Assembly: GCA_965219175.1 (NCBI GenBank) | Contig: CBDCNI010000001.1 | Coordinates: 1,612,001-1,676,000, forward strand | Reading direction: 5' to 3' | DNA from: JBBPZK01 sp965219175 | GTDB lineage: Bacteria; Actinomycetota; Rubrobacteria; Rubrobacterales; Rubrobacteraceae | DNA length: 64,000 nucleotides | In this document: piece after piece, positions 32,883 through 39,708 of the stretch | How the letters are laid out: every line of letters begins with the position of its first letter | Position numbering within the stretch: the first letter of the stretch is position 1 | Program-made: the position numbers and the translations under genes | The notes under the pieces: model-generated | The model's database searches: none | Told to the model about the DNA's origin: nothing | The model's input: the letters and a program-made list of their open reading frames with translations, nothing else

Positions 32883-33497
32883 GTGATGCCGAAAGTGGTC
32901 GATATAGAAGCGCGTCGCAGGGAGTTGGCTGAAGCTTTGTGGCGGGTGATTCAGCGGGAGGGGCTAGAGCGCGCTTCGGTCAGGAACGTCGCCAGTGAAG
33001 CGGGTTTGTCGATGGGTGCGCTCCGTCATTATTTCGGTGCCCAGGACGAGCTACTGGCTTTCGCGATGCGGCTGGCTATCGAGCGGGCGCGCGGACGGAT
33101 GGAGACGTTGGATCTCTCTTCCGGCGATCCGCGTGAGGCGGTTGAGATGGTGTTGCGAGAAGTGTTGCCGTTGGATGCCGGGCGCCGGTTTGAGGCGGAG
33201 GTCTGGCTGGCTTTGACCGGTAAGGCGCTGGTGGACCCGTCTCTGCGAGCGCTCCGCAACGAAGCCTATGATCTCTTGCAAGGACTTTGTAGGCGACTGG
33301 TACGTGCCCTGGCCGAGTCAGGGAAGGCTGCGTCTGAATTCGACATCGAACTCGAAGCCGAACTGCTCTACGCTGTGGTCGACGGGCTCGCGTTGCACGC
33401 CGTGGTACGACCAGAGTTTGCAACAGTAGATCTAATTTCAGCAGTGCTCCCACGACACCTGGACGAACTTTACCGTCGAATCTCGAAACCCAACTAA
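32883..33497 (+). CDS. TetR/AcrR-family transcriptional regulator
   Basis: A 204-residue regulator. The DNA-binding helix-turn-helix is at about residues 12-58 (RNVASEAGLSMGALRHYFG), followed by an all-helical ligand-binding domain resembling the BetI-type C-terminal domain (about 80-200). The start is GTG 32883 or ATG 32886; the latter lies six bases after TATAAA, so the mRNA may be leaderless. It probably represses itself and the divergent membrane-protein gene through the repeated sequence between them. Ligand unknown. Confidence 0.88.
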   Translation: MMPKVVDIEARRRELAEALWRVIQREGLERASVRNVASEAGLSMGALRHYFGAQDELLAFAMRLAIERARGRMETLDLSSGDPREAVEMVLREVLPLDAGRRFEAEVWLALTGKALVDPSLRALRNEAYDLLQGLCRRLVRALAESGKAASEFDIELEAELLYAVVDGLALHAVVRPEFATVDLISAVLPRHLDELYRRISKPN

Positions 33498-33659
33498 AGA
33501 ACAGCCCAGCTATCCCCGAACAGTTTTAGCGTTCACCACGTCCGGGGCGCTCTTAACCTCGGATCTCTTCGAAGAACATAAGAAACCGCCCTCTATCAAG
33601 AGTACGTTGCTTTAGCGAGCCTCGACCTTCGCCTTTTTTGCCTTTCTACTCTCTTGGAC

Positions 33660-33689
33660 TTGACAACACCCAACTTTACGGTCTAATAA
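33660..33689 (+). promoter_or_regulatory. promoter of the RHH regulator gene
   Basis: A consensus -35 TTGACA at 33660-33665 with TAATAA at 33684-33689 (18-base spacer; CTAATA with 17). This is the best housekeeping-type promoter in the accessory stretch. Confidence 0.6.
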
Positions 33690-33690
33690 A

Positions 33691-33704
33691 CATCCATATG
33701 GATG
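33691..33704. promoter_or_regulatory. 14-bp perfect palindrome, probable operator
   Basis: CATCCATATGGATG is its own reverse complement. It starts two bases after the -10 and covers the expected transcription start of the RHH gene, which is where a repressor would block transcription. Confidence 0.6.
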
Positions 33705-33731
33705 GCAAAGAGATGTTAAGAGGATGTTGTG

Positions 33732-34118
33732 ATGAATGATATGGAGAAGATCACTGTAAACATGGGGCCGGTGGATCTTGGTCAGATCGACTTGCTGGTG
33801 CGGGAGGGTTTCTACTCCAACCGGACTGATTTCATTCGCACCGCGATCCGTAACCAGCTTTCCACCCAGGCCGAGGAGGTCCGCCAGACGGTGGCCCGCA
33901 GCACGCTCGTGCTCGGTATGCGGCACTTCAGCCGTCGCGACCTCGAAGAAACGAAGGCCGCTGGGGAGAAGCTTCAGATCAGCGTTCTCGGCCTGGCGAC
34001 TATCGCCGAGGATGTCTCACCGGAGTTGGCGAGAGAAACTATCGAGTCGATCGAAGTGCTCGGCGCTTTCCGGGCGAGCGCCGCTGTAAAGAAGGCTCTC
34101 GCGGATCGAATCCGTTGA
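33732..34118 (+). CDS. ribbon-helix-helix (CopG-type) regulator
   Basis: A 128-residue protein whose N-terminal 45 residues form a ribbon-helix-helix DNA-binding unit (ITVNMGPVDLGQIDLLV, then GFYSNRTDFIRTAIRNQL). The remaining 80 residues are a helical domain I do not recognise; it is longer than in antitoxins and could bind a ligand. ATG at 33732 follows AGAGGA at good spacing. A strong promoter and a 14-base palindrome lie just upstream, so it probably represses itself. The PHB-depolymerase-like gene begins 60 bases downstream on the same strand, suggesting it belongs to the same regulatory unit. Confidence 0.82.
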   Translation: MNDMEKITVNMGPVDLGQIDLLVREGFYSNRTDFIRTAIRNQLSTQAEEVRQTVARSTLVLGMRHFSRRDLEETKAAGEKLQISVLGLATIAEDVSPELARETIESIEVLGAFRASAAVKKALADRIR

Positions 34119-34178
34119 GCGAACACCCACGACTTTCACCCCAAAACAAAGACCACGAACAGACTAGAAAAGGAGATC

Positions 34179-35417
34179 ATGGACATGCCGAACACCAAGA
34201 GAAAAACGGCCGGTTACCCTGATGCAGCGATGCCGGGCGGGATGTCGGAGGCTCTACGCCTTACCCGCGAAGGTAGGTTGTCCGAGGCTACGGCCCTGAT
34301 CCAGGCAAACCTTGGCAACCCCACGAACGTCCCAACCGCAACGCCTACCGCAAGAGAGTACCCGACCCCAACCGTAGATACGACCCTGCTCTCACCGAAC
34401 ATCGTCCTGCCGGGTTCGACTGGCGGAACACCTCCGAAGATGCGGACGAAAACTTCTCCTTCTGTAAAGAAGCGGTCGCGGGTGCGGAGGCCGGAGTCTT
34501 CACCCGTTACTCCCGCCGAAACAGGCAGGTTCGTCACCAGTTCTTTCACAAACCGGGCTGGGACGCGTTCCTACAAACTATACGTCCCGAGCGGAGTCGC
34601 GGGGAGTGGGCAGAATGCGGTCACGGCAAAGTCTCTGCCGCTGGTGGTCATGCTTCATGGTTGCACCCAGAACCCGGATGACTTCGCGGCGGGTACGGGC
34701 ATGAATGTCCTTGCCGAGAGTGGTCCTTTTCTCGTTTTGTATCCCGAGCAATCCAGCGGTGCGAACCCTTCGAGGTGTTGGAACTGGTTCAAGGGTGGAG
34801 ACCAGCAGCGGGAGTCGGGCGAGCCTTCCATCATCGCCGGCATTACGCGACAGGTCGCGGCCGCTTACCCGGTAGACGAAGAGCGCATCTACGTGGCCGG
34901 GATGTCTGCCGGAGGGGCGATGGCCGTCGTCATGGCCGAGACTTACCCGGACCTCTACGCCGCCGTCGGTGTCCATTCGGGACTCCCTTACGGGGCGGCC
35001 AACGATTTCTCTTCCGCTTTCATGGCGATGAAGCAGGGCGCGCCGAATTCCGGGCGGGCGAATCATCCGGTGGCCGGCGCCGTTGATCTCACGGTCACCG
35101 TGCCGGCCATCGTCTTTCACGGTGACCGGGACGGTACCGTCCATAAGCGCAACGGAGAGCGGATCCTCAACCAGTACGCTACGAGTGGTGGCGCGCCGCC
35201 GGTGAAAGTGCGCCAGGGTCAGGCGCCCGGAGGCCGCTCGTATACCCGCTCCATCTATCACGATGGGTCGGGAAAGCAGATCGCCGAAGGTTGGCTCGTC
35301 CACGGGGCGGGTCATGCGTGGGCCGGAGGGAGCCCGGCCGGTTCGTACACCGACTCCAGCGGCCCGGACGCCTCGGCGGAGATGGTTCGTTTCTTCCTGG
35401 AACATCCGAGAAGCTAA
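34179..35417 (+). CDS. PHB depolymerase-family esterase
   Basis: A 412-residue alpha/beta hydrolase of the extracellular-type short-chain polyhydroxyalkanoate depolymerase / feruloyl esterase family. Visible features are HGCTQNPDDFA at 160-170 (oxyanion region), the nucleophile Ser243 in GMSAGGAM, an Asp in FHGDRDGTV and a His in HGAGHAWAGG. An N-terminal segment MSEALRLTREGRLSEATAL (residues 22-40) is characteristic of the family. There is no signal peptide, so despite the family name it may act on intracellular granules. Residues 48-115 are Pro/Thr-rich linker. AAAAGGAGATC precedes the ATG. Likely co-regulated with the upstream RHH gene. Confidence 0.88.
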   Translation: MDMPNTKRKTAGYPDAAMPGGMSEALRLTREGRLSEATALIQANLGNPTNVPTATPTAREYPTPTVDTTLLSPNIVLPGSTGGTPPKMRTKTSPSVKKRSRVRRPESSPVTPAETGRFVTSSFTNRAGTRSYKLYVPSGVAGSGQNAVTAKSLPLVVMLHGCTQNPDDFAAGTGMNVLAESGPFLVLYPEQSSGANPSRCWNWFKGGDQQRESGEPSIIAGITRQVAAAYPVDEERIYVAGMSAGGAMAVVMAETYPDLYAAVGVHSGLPYGAANDFSSAFMAMKQGAPNSGRANHPVAGAVDLTVTVPAIVFHGDRDGTVHKRNGERILNQYATSGGAPPVKVRQGQAPGGRSYTRSIYHDGSGKQIAEGWLVHGAGHAWAGGSPAGSYTDSSGPDASAEMVRFFLEHPRS

Positions 35418-35473
35418 AGCCGCCGGGTCGGATGTGTTGGTAAGACCCTTCTCCAGAGACAACTCTCGCTCTG

Positions 35474-35479
35474 TATACT
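35474..35479 (+). promoter_or_regulatory. -10 element, leaderless DUF554 gene
   Basis: TATACT with seven bases to the GTG at 35487 and no Shine-Dalgarno before that GTG; the mRNA probably starts at the start codon. Confidence 0.45.
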
Positions 35480-35486
35480 CTTTCGC

Positions 35487-36179
35487 GTGGGTATCGGGAC
35501 CGTCATAAACGTCGTCGCTGTGCTGGTGGGAGGCGGCATCGGCACCCTCGCCGGGGCTCGTCTTCCGGAGGGTATCCGAGCGACCGCGATGCAGGCTATC
35601 GGGATCGTGACGCTGCTGGTCGGGGTCTCGAATTTCCTGGCGTACAAGAACCCTCTCGTGCCTCTGGTTAGCGTTGTAGCCGGTCTTCTGGTTGGGGAGT
35701 TGCTCGGCATCGAGCGGTCGCTGAAGCGCTTCGGGGATTACCTTCAGAAACGTCTTTCGCGGGGTGAGAGTCCTGTGAGCCGGGCGTTCGTTACGACGAG
35801 TCTTCTGTTCTGCGTGGGACCGCTCACGGTGATCGGCTCTTTACAAGACGGTTTGAAGGGGGATTACAGTCTGCTCGCGCTCAAGAGCGGGCTAGACTTT
35901 ATTGCCGCTCTGACCTTCGCCTCGGTGCTCGGGTGGGGCGTCTTGCTCTCGGCCGGCACGGTGCTCGTGGTGCAGGGTTCGATCACGCTCGGGGCGGGGC
36001 TTCTCGCGCCGGTGGTGACCCAAACCATGATCTCCGCCACTACTTCGACCGGAGGCATCCTCATCTTCGGCCTCGGGTTGGTTTTGTTGGACCTCAAGGA
36101 GATCCGGGTTGCCAACATGCTCCCCGCGCTCCTCTTCGCCCCGCTGCTCGTCGTGGCGGCCCCTCTCTGGCCGCTGTGA
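35487..36179 (+). CDS. DUF554-family membrane protein
   Basis: A 230-residue membrane protein matching the DUF554 family: MGIGTVINVVAVLVGGGIGTLAG at its N-terminus (written here only in part as GTVINVVAVLVGGG), FCVGPLTVIGSLQDGL in the middle and a final GLGLVLLDLKEIRVANMLPAL. About six hydrophobic segments are visible. The family is widespread but its function is not established; transport is a guess. The start GTG at 35487 sits seven bases after TATACT without a ribosome-binding site. Confidence 0.88.
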   Translation: MGIGTVINVVAVLVGGGIGTLAGARLPEGIRATAMQAIGIVTLLVGVSNFLAYKNPLVPLVSVVAGLLVGELLGIERSLKRFGDYLQKRLSRGESPVSRAFVTTSLLFCVGPLTVIGSLQDGLKGDYSLLALKSGLDFIAALTFASVLGWGVLLSAGTVLVVQGSITLGAGLLAPVVTQTMISATTSTGGILIFGLGLVLLDLKEIRVANMLPALLFAPLLVVAAPLWPL

Positions 36180-36253
36180 TAGGTCACATTATTTTCGGGG
36201 GCCGAATGCTGTTAACATTGACCAAGCGCGTCGAAAAGAGAGAGGCTTAGAAG

Positions 36254-36703
36254 ATGAGCATGTTCCCGACGAATATCCTGCTCGCCACGGACGGTTCCGC
36301 GAGCGCGGCGCCCGCATTACGGGCCGCCGCCGACCTGTCCGCAAAAACGAACTCCGGGGTGCAGGTGATCTACGTCGGCAAAGGAGTTTCCGCCCCCGGC
36401 TCCTACGACAACCCCGGCCGCGGAGACTCCGAAGCGTCGGATAACGCGCGGGGCCTCTTGGACGAACAGGCCAAGCAGATCGAAGAACTAGGCGGCAAAG
36501 TCGCCAAAACACAGGTCGTCCCCGGCAAGAAACCGGCCGAGGAGATCGTCAAACTCACTCGCGACGAAGACATCGGGCTCGTGGTGATCGGCAGCCGCGG
36601 CCTCGGCCGCATCCGGTACGCCATACAAGGCAGCGTCTCAAGCACCGTAGTGCGCGGTGCCTACTGCCCGGTCCTCGTCGTACACGGAGATGCAGACGTA
36701 TAA
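36254..36703 (+). CDS. universal stress protein (UspA family)
   Basis: A 149-residue UspA-fold protein. The ATP-binding signature G-2x-G-9x-G-S is present in GSRGLGRIRYAIQGSVSS near the C-terminus, and the N-terminal ILLATDGSASA holds the acidic residue that contacts the nucleotide. Such proteins accumulate under stress and often bind ATP. ATG at 36254 or 36260; AGAGG lies before both. Small genes of unknown function follow on the same strand. Confidence 0.93.
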   Translation: MSMFPTNILLATDGSASAAPALRAAADLSAKTNSGVQVIYVGKGVSAPGSYDNPGRGDSEASDNARGLLDEQAKQIEELGGKVAKTQVVPGKKPAEEIVKLTRDEDIGLVVIGSRGLGRIRYAIQGSVSSTVVRGAYCPVLVVHGDADV

Positions 36704-36732
36704 TACAACGAAGACACTTCTGGAGGAATTTC

Positions 36733-36990
36733 TTGAGCACTGAGGAAAGGGACGTAGAGAACCGCGGGGCTGCTGGGGGAGAAGATAGGGAGTGGCACGG
36801 CAGTCCGTTGGATATGAAGGGTGGCCTCGACCACGAGGGGATAAGGGAGGTTGTGGTCGAGTTCAGCAACGGTGACTCGGACGTGTTTCGGTCGAAGTTG
36901 CGGGACGAATTTTACTCCTACGAGCTGCATCAGATGGCTACTTATATAGATACGATAGCTAATTCGATCCGCAAGGGACAAAAAAGGTAG
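36733..36990 (+). CDS. small acidic protein, paralogue of the next gene
   Basis: An 85-residue protein of unknown function. The first 30 residues are polar and probably disordered; residues 35-60 contain GIREVVVEFSNGDSDVFRS, which aligns with a similar stretch in the next protein (GVTRIQVRYSDGRVVNFLS). The shape beta strand, (N/D)G turn, beta strand, then helix suggests a tiny alpha/beta fold. TTG at 36733 is preceded by TGGAGGAATTTC. It is eight bases upstream of its paralogue. Confidence 0.65.
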   Translation: MSTEERDVENRGAAGGEDREWHGSPLDMKGGLDHEGIREVVVEFSNGDSDVFRSKLRDEFYSYELHQMATYIDTIANSIRKGQKR

Positions 36991-36998
36991 GTGGAGAG

Positions 36999-37214
36999 TT
37001 GCACGGTATAGAGCGCACGCGCAGGCTGGAGGGCAATGCTGGTCCCGACGACGGCGTGACTCGGATTCAGGTCCGTTACTCGGACGGAAGGGTCGTAAAT
37101 TTCTTGTCCGACTCTCGTCGCGACAACTTTAGCGAGGACGATATCCTGGAACTAAAGGAAGTTTTCGACAAGGCCTCCGCGGCGGCCGAGTGGTCGGAGA
37201 TCGGCATCCTGTAG
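36999..37214 (+). CDS. small acidic protein, paralogue of the previous gene
   Basis: A 71-residue protein with the same V-x-V-x-(F/Y)-S-(N/D)-G-x4-F-x-S core as its neighbour and a C-terminal acidic helix (SEDDILELKEVFDKAS). Function unknown. TTG at 36999 follows AGGTGGAGAG. Tail to tail with the DUF2630 gene, 27 bases apart. Confidence 0.65.
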   Translation: MHGIERTRRLEGNAGPDDGVTRIQVRYSDGRVVNFLSDSRRDNFSEDDILELKEVFDKASAAAEWSEIGIL

Positions 37215-37241
37215 TTCTGGCGAAGGTACTGTGCCGGGTAC

Positions 37242-37463
37242 TTAGTTGTAGCGGTCGTAGCGGTCGAAGTAATCTTCGTCGAGGCTTACCGTCTCGCCGG
37301 CCAGCTCTCGTCTTCTCAGGTCCCAGAGGACTTGCAGGTCGTGGTCTATGGTTTCGAGGTCCCGGTGATCCTCCTGGTTGTCGTGGTGGGTTCCCTCGCG
37401 CGAGACGAGGTTTTCCCTAAGTTCGTTGAGCTTCTGTATCCGCTGCATTACGCTTTGCGCCAT
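37242..37463 (-). CDS. DUF2630-family small protein
   Basis: A 73-residue, mostly helical protein rich in Arg, Glu and Asp. The core LETIDHDLQVLWDLRRRELAG matches the DUF2630 pattern, a family largely restricted to actinobacteria and without known function. ATG at 37463 with AGGAG ten bases upstream. It is divergent from the methylmalonyl-CoA epimerase gene. Confidence 0.75.
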   Translation of the reverse strand: MAQSVMQRIQKLNELRENLVSREGTHHDNQEDHRDLETIDHDLQVLWDLRRRELAGETVSLDEDYFDRYDRYN

Positions 37464-37544
37464 GAAATTTCGCTCCTACCGTAGTCGTGTTTATTTTATT
37501 CTAACGGAAAGACACGGTAGAGAAGCCGTCGCGAGAGGAGAGGT

Positions 37545-37961
37545 TTGCTAGAGAGGATCCACCACCTCGGTTACGCGGTCCATGACCTGGAAGCCGCGAC
37601 CCGTTTCTACCAGACTCACTTTGGCGCTGAACCGGAGCCTCCCGAAGAGGTCGAGGGGCAAAGCATAGTCGCCTCCATGTTCCGGGTCGGTGAATCGAGG
37701 ATAGAGTTGGTCCAGCCGACCAGGGAAGACTCTCCGGTCGGCAAGTTCCTGGCAAAGCGCGGCGAAGGCTTCCACCACGTCGCGTTTCAGGTAGAAGACC
37801 TTGACGGGGCGCTCGGCGATCTGGAGGCGGATGGCGTAGAGGTGATCGACCGCGAGCCACGCATCGGTGTGGGTGGTCTCCGGATGGCTTTCATTCACCC
37901 CAAAGAAGCGTTCGGGGTGCTTACAGAGCTTGTAGAATTACCCGGAGAAGGCGCCGAGTAA
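37545..37961 (+). CDS. mce: methylmalonyl-CoA epimerase
   Basis: Interconverts the 2S and 2R forms of methylmalonyl-CoA. The 138-residue vicinal-oxygen-chelate protein has the metal ligands typical of the family: HHLGYAV at the start, the central IELVQP and GEGFHHVAFQVEDL, and the C-terminal VLTELVE. TTG at 37545 follows AGGAGAGGT. It is 12 bases upstream of the mutase subunit gene, which confirms the pathway. Confidence 0.93.
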   Translation: MLERIHHLGYAVHDLEAATRFYQTHFGAEPEPPEEVEGQSIVASMFRVGESRIELVQPTREDSPVGKFLAKRGEGFHHVAFQVEDLDGALGDLEADGVEVIDREPRIGVGGLRMAFIHPKEAFGVLTELVELPGEGAE

Positions 37962-37973
37962 GAGAGGTTTGCC

Positions 37974-39602
37974 GTGGACAGTACCGAGAATGGCCGCAAA
38001 AAGCGTGAGACGGAACACGGTGCGAAACGCTTTACGGAGTCCGGGATCGAGGTAGAGCCGGTCTATACGCCCCAAGATCTGAACGGCTTCGACTACCCCG
38101 AGAAGCTCGGAGACCCCGGCGAGTATCCTTACACCCGCGGTGTCTACCCTACGATGTATCGCGGCAGGCCCTGGACCATGCGCCAGTACGCCGGTTTCGG
38201 GACGGCCAGGGAAACAAACGAACGCTTCAAGTACCTGACCAAGAATGGACAGACCGGCCTCTCGGTCGCCTTCGACCTCCCGACTCAGATGGGCCGCGAC
38301 TCAGACCACGACCTGGCCCTCGGTGAGGTCGGCAAGGTCGGGGTCGCCATAGACTCGCTGCTCGACATGCGGGAGCTTTTCGACGGCATCCCGCTAAAAG
38401 AAGTCTCGACCTCGATGACCATAAACGCCACCGCCTCAACCCTTCTCCTCCTCTACTCCCTAGTGGCCGAAGAGCAGGGCGCGAAGCCTGAAGAGGTAAC
38501 CGGCACTACCCAGAACGACATCCTGAAGGAATACCTGGCGCGCGGGACGTACATCTATCCGCCGGGACCTTCCATGAGGATCACGACCGACATGTTCGCC
38601 TACTGCGCGCGCGAGCTTCCGCGCTGGAACACTATCTCCATCTCCGGTTACCACATCCGTGAGGCGGGCTCGACGGCCGTCCAGGAGCTCGCCTTCACGC
38701 TCGCCAACGCTATCGCCTACGTCGAGGCGGCCATAGCCGTCGGCCTGGAAGTAGACGAGTTCGCCCCGAGGCTCTCGTTCTTCTTTAACGCCCACAACGA
38801 CCTTTTCCAGGAGGTCGCAAAATACCGGGCGGCCAGGAGGATGTGGGCCAAAATAATGAAAGAGCGGTTCGGCGCAACGGATGAGAAGAGCCTCAAGCTC
38901 CGCTTCCACACCCAGACCGCAGGCTCTTCGCTCACGGCCCAGCAGGCCGAGAACAACATCGTCCGTACAACCGTACAGGCCCTCTCCGCCGTCCTCGGCG
39001 GGGCGCAGAGTCTTCATACCAACGCCTTCGACGAGGCGCTCGCGTTGCCCACGGAGAGGAGCGCCGGGATCGCGCTTAGGACCCAGCAAATCCTCGCTAA
39101 CGAGGCCGGTCTGACGGATACGACCGATCCGCTGGCCGGTTCGTACTACGTCGAGGCGCTCACGAGCGCCGTCGAGGAGGAGGCGTGGGAGTACATAGGA
39201 CGGATAGATGAGATCGGCGGTTCCGTCAAGGCTATCGAGGAGCGCTACATGCAGGCCGAGATAGAGGAAGCCGCTTTCCGCTACCAGCGTGAAATCGAAA
39301 AAGAAGAGCGAATAATCGTCGGCGTCAACCGCTACGCTGGCGCCGCTGGAGCAGATCAAGACCCGGATATGGAACTGCACACGGTTGACGAGTCGATCCG
39401 CGAGAAGCAGACCGAAAGGCTGGCTGAACTAAAGGAAAGTCGCGATACCCCAACCGTCGAGAAGGCGCTCGCGGAGTTGAAAAACGCCGCCGAGAACGGT
39501 GGTAACCTTCTTTACCCGATGAAAGAAGCGCTAGGCGGCCTCGCCACGCTCGGAGAAGTGGCCGATACTTTGCGGGAAGTCTTCGGCCTCTATCGTCCCT
39601 GA
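37974..39602 (+). CDS. methylmalonyl-CoA mutase, large (catalytic) subunit, B12-domain-less
   Basis: The substrate-binding TIM-barrel part of an acyl-CoA mutase, 542 residues. Conserved motifs are TMYRGRPWTMRQYAGFGTA, GLSVAFDLPTQMG, the PPGPSMRITTD segment and QSLHTNAFDEALALPT. The TMY tyrosine and SMR arginine match methylmalonyl-CoA mutase better than isobutyryl-CoA mutase. Full-length mutases are about 700 residues and end in a B12-binding domain; here that domain is absent and no small B12-binding subunit follows, so a partner must be encoded elsewhere. Start GTG at 37974. Co-transcribed with the epimerase. Confidence 0.9.
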   Translation: MDSTENGRKKRETEHGAKRFTESGIEVEPVYTPQDLNGFDYPEKLGDPGEYPYTRGVYPTMYRGRPWTMRQYAGFGTARETNERFKYLTKNGQTGLSVAFDLPTQMGRDSDHDLALGEVGKVGVAIDSLLDMRELFDGIPLKEVSTSMTINATASTLLLLYSLVAEEQGAKPEEVTGTTQNDILKEYLARGTYIYPPGPSMRITTDMFAYCARELPRWNTISISGYHIREAGSTAVQELAFTLANAIAYVEAAIAVGLEVDEFAPRLSFFFNAHNDLFQEVAKYRAARRMWAKIMKERFGATDEKSLKLRFHTQTAGSSLTAQQAENNIVRTTVQALSAVLGGAQSLHTNAFDEALALPTERSAGIALRTQQILANEAGLTDTTDPLAGSYYVEALTSAVEEEAWEYIGRIDEIGGSVKAIEERYMQAEIEEAAFRYQREIEKEERIIVGVNRYAGAAGADQDPDMELHTVDESIREKQTERLAELKESRDTPTVEKALAELKNAAENGGNLLYPMKEALGGLATLGEVADTLREVFGLYRP

Positions 39603-39621
39603 GCGAGGCGTGAAGATCGGC

Positions 39622-39649
39622 TAAAGTTTTCCGCTGGCGTGGCCGATAA
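39622..39649 (+). promoter_or_regulatory. sigma-28 (FliA/SigD/WhiG)-type promoter, first subtilase
   Basis: TAAAGTTT at 39622-39629, a 12-base gap and GCCGATAA at 39642-39649. Written as TAAA-N16-GCCGATAA it fits the published sigma-28-family consensus (TAAA-N14-16-GCCGATAA) at every position. The expected transcript start is about 39656, some 50 bases before the TTG start of the protease. Confidence 0.85.
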
Positions 39650-39708
39650 CCCATTCGAGTAAACAAAAAGTAAAAATTGTTGGTCGAATAGTCCCGAGGG
39701 GTCCCACT

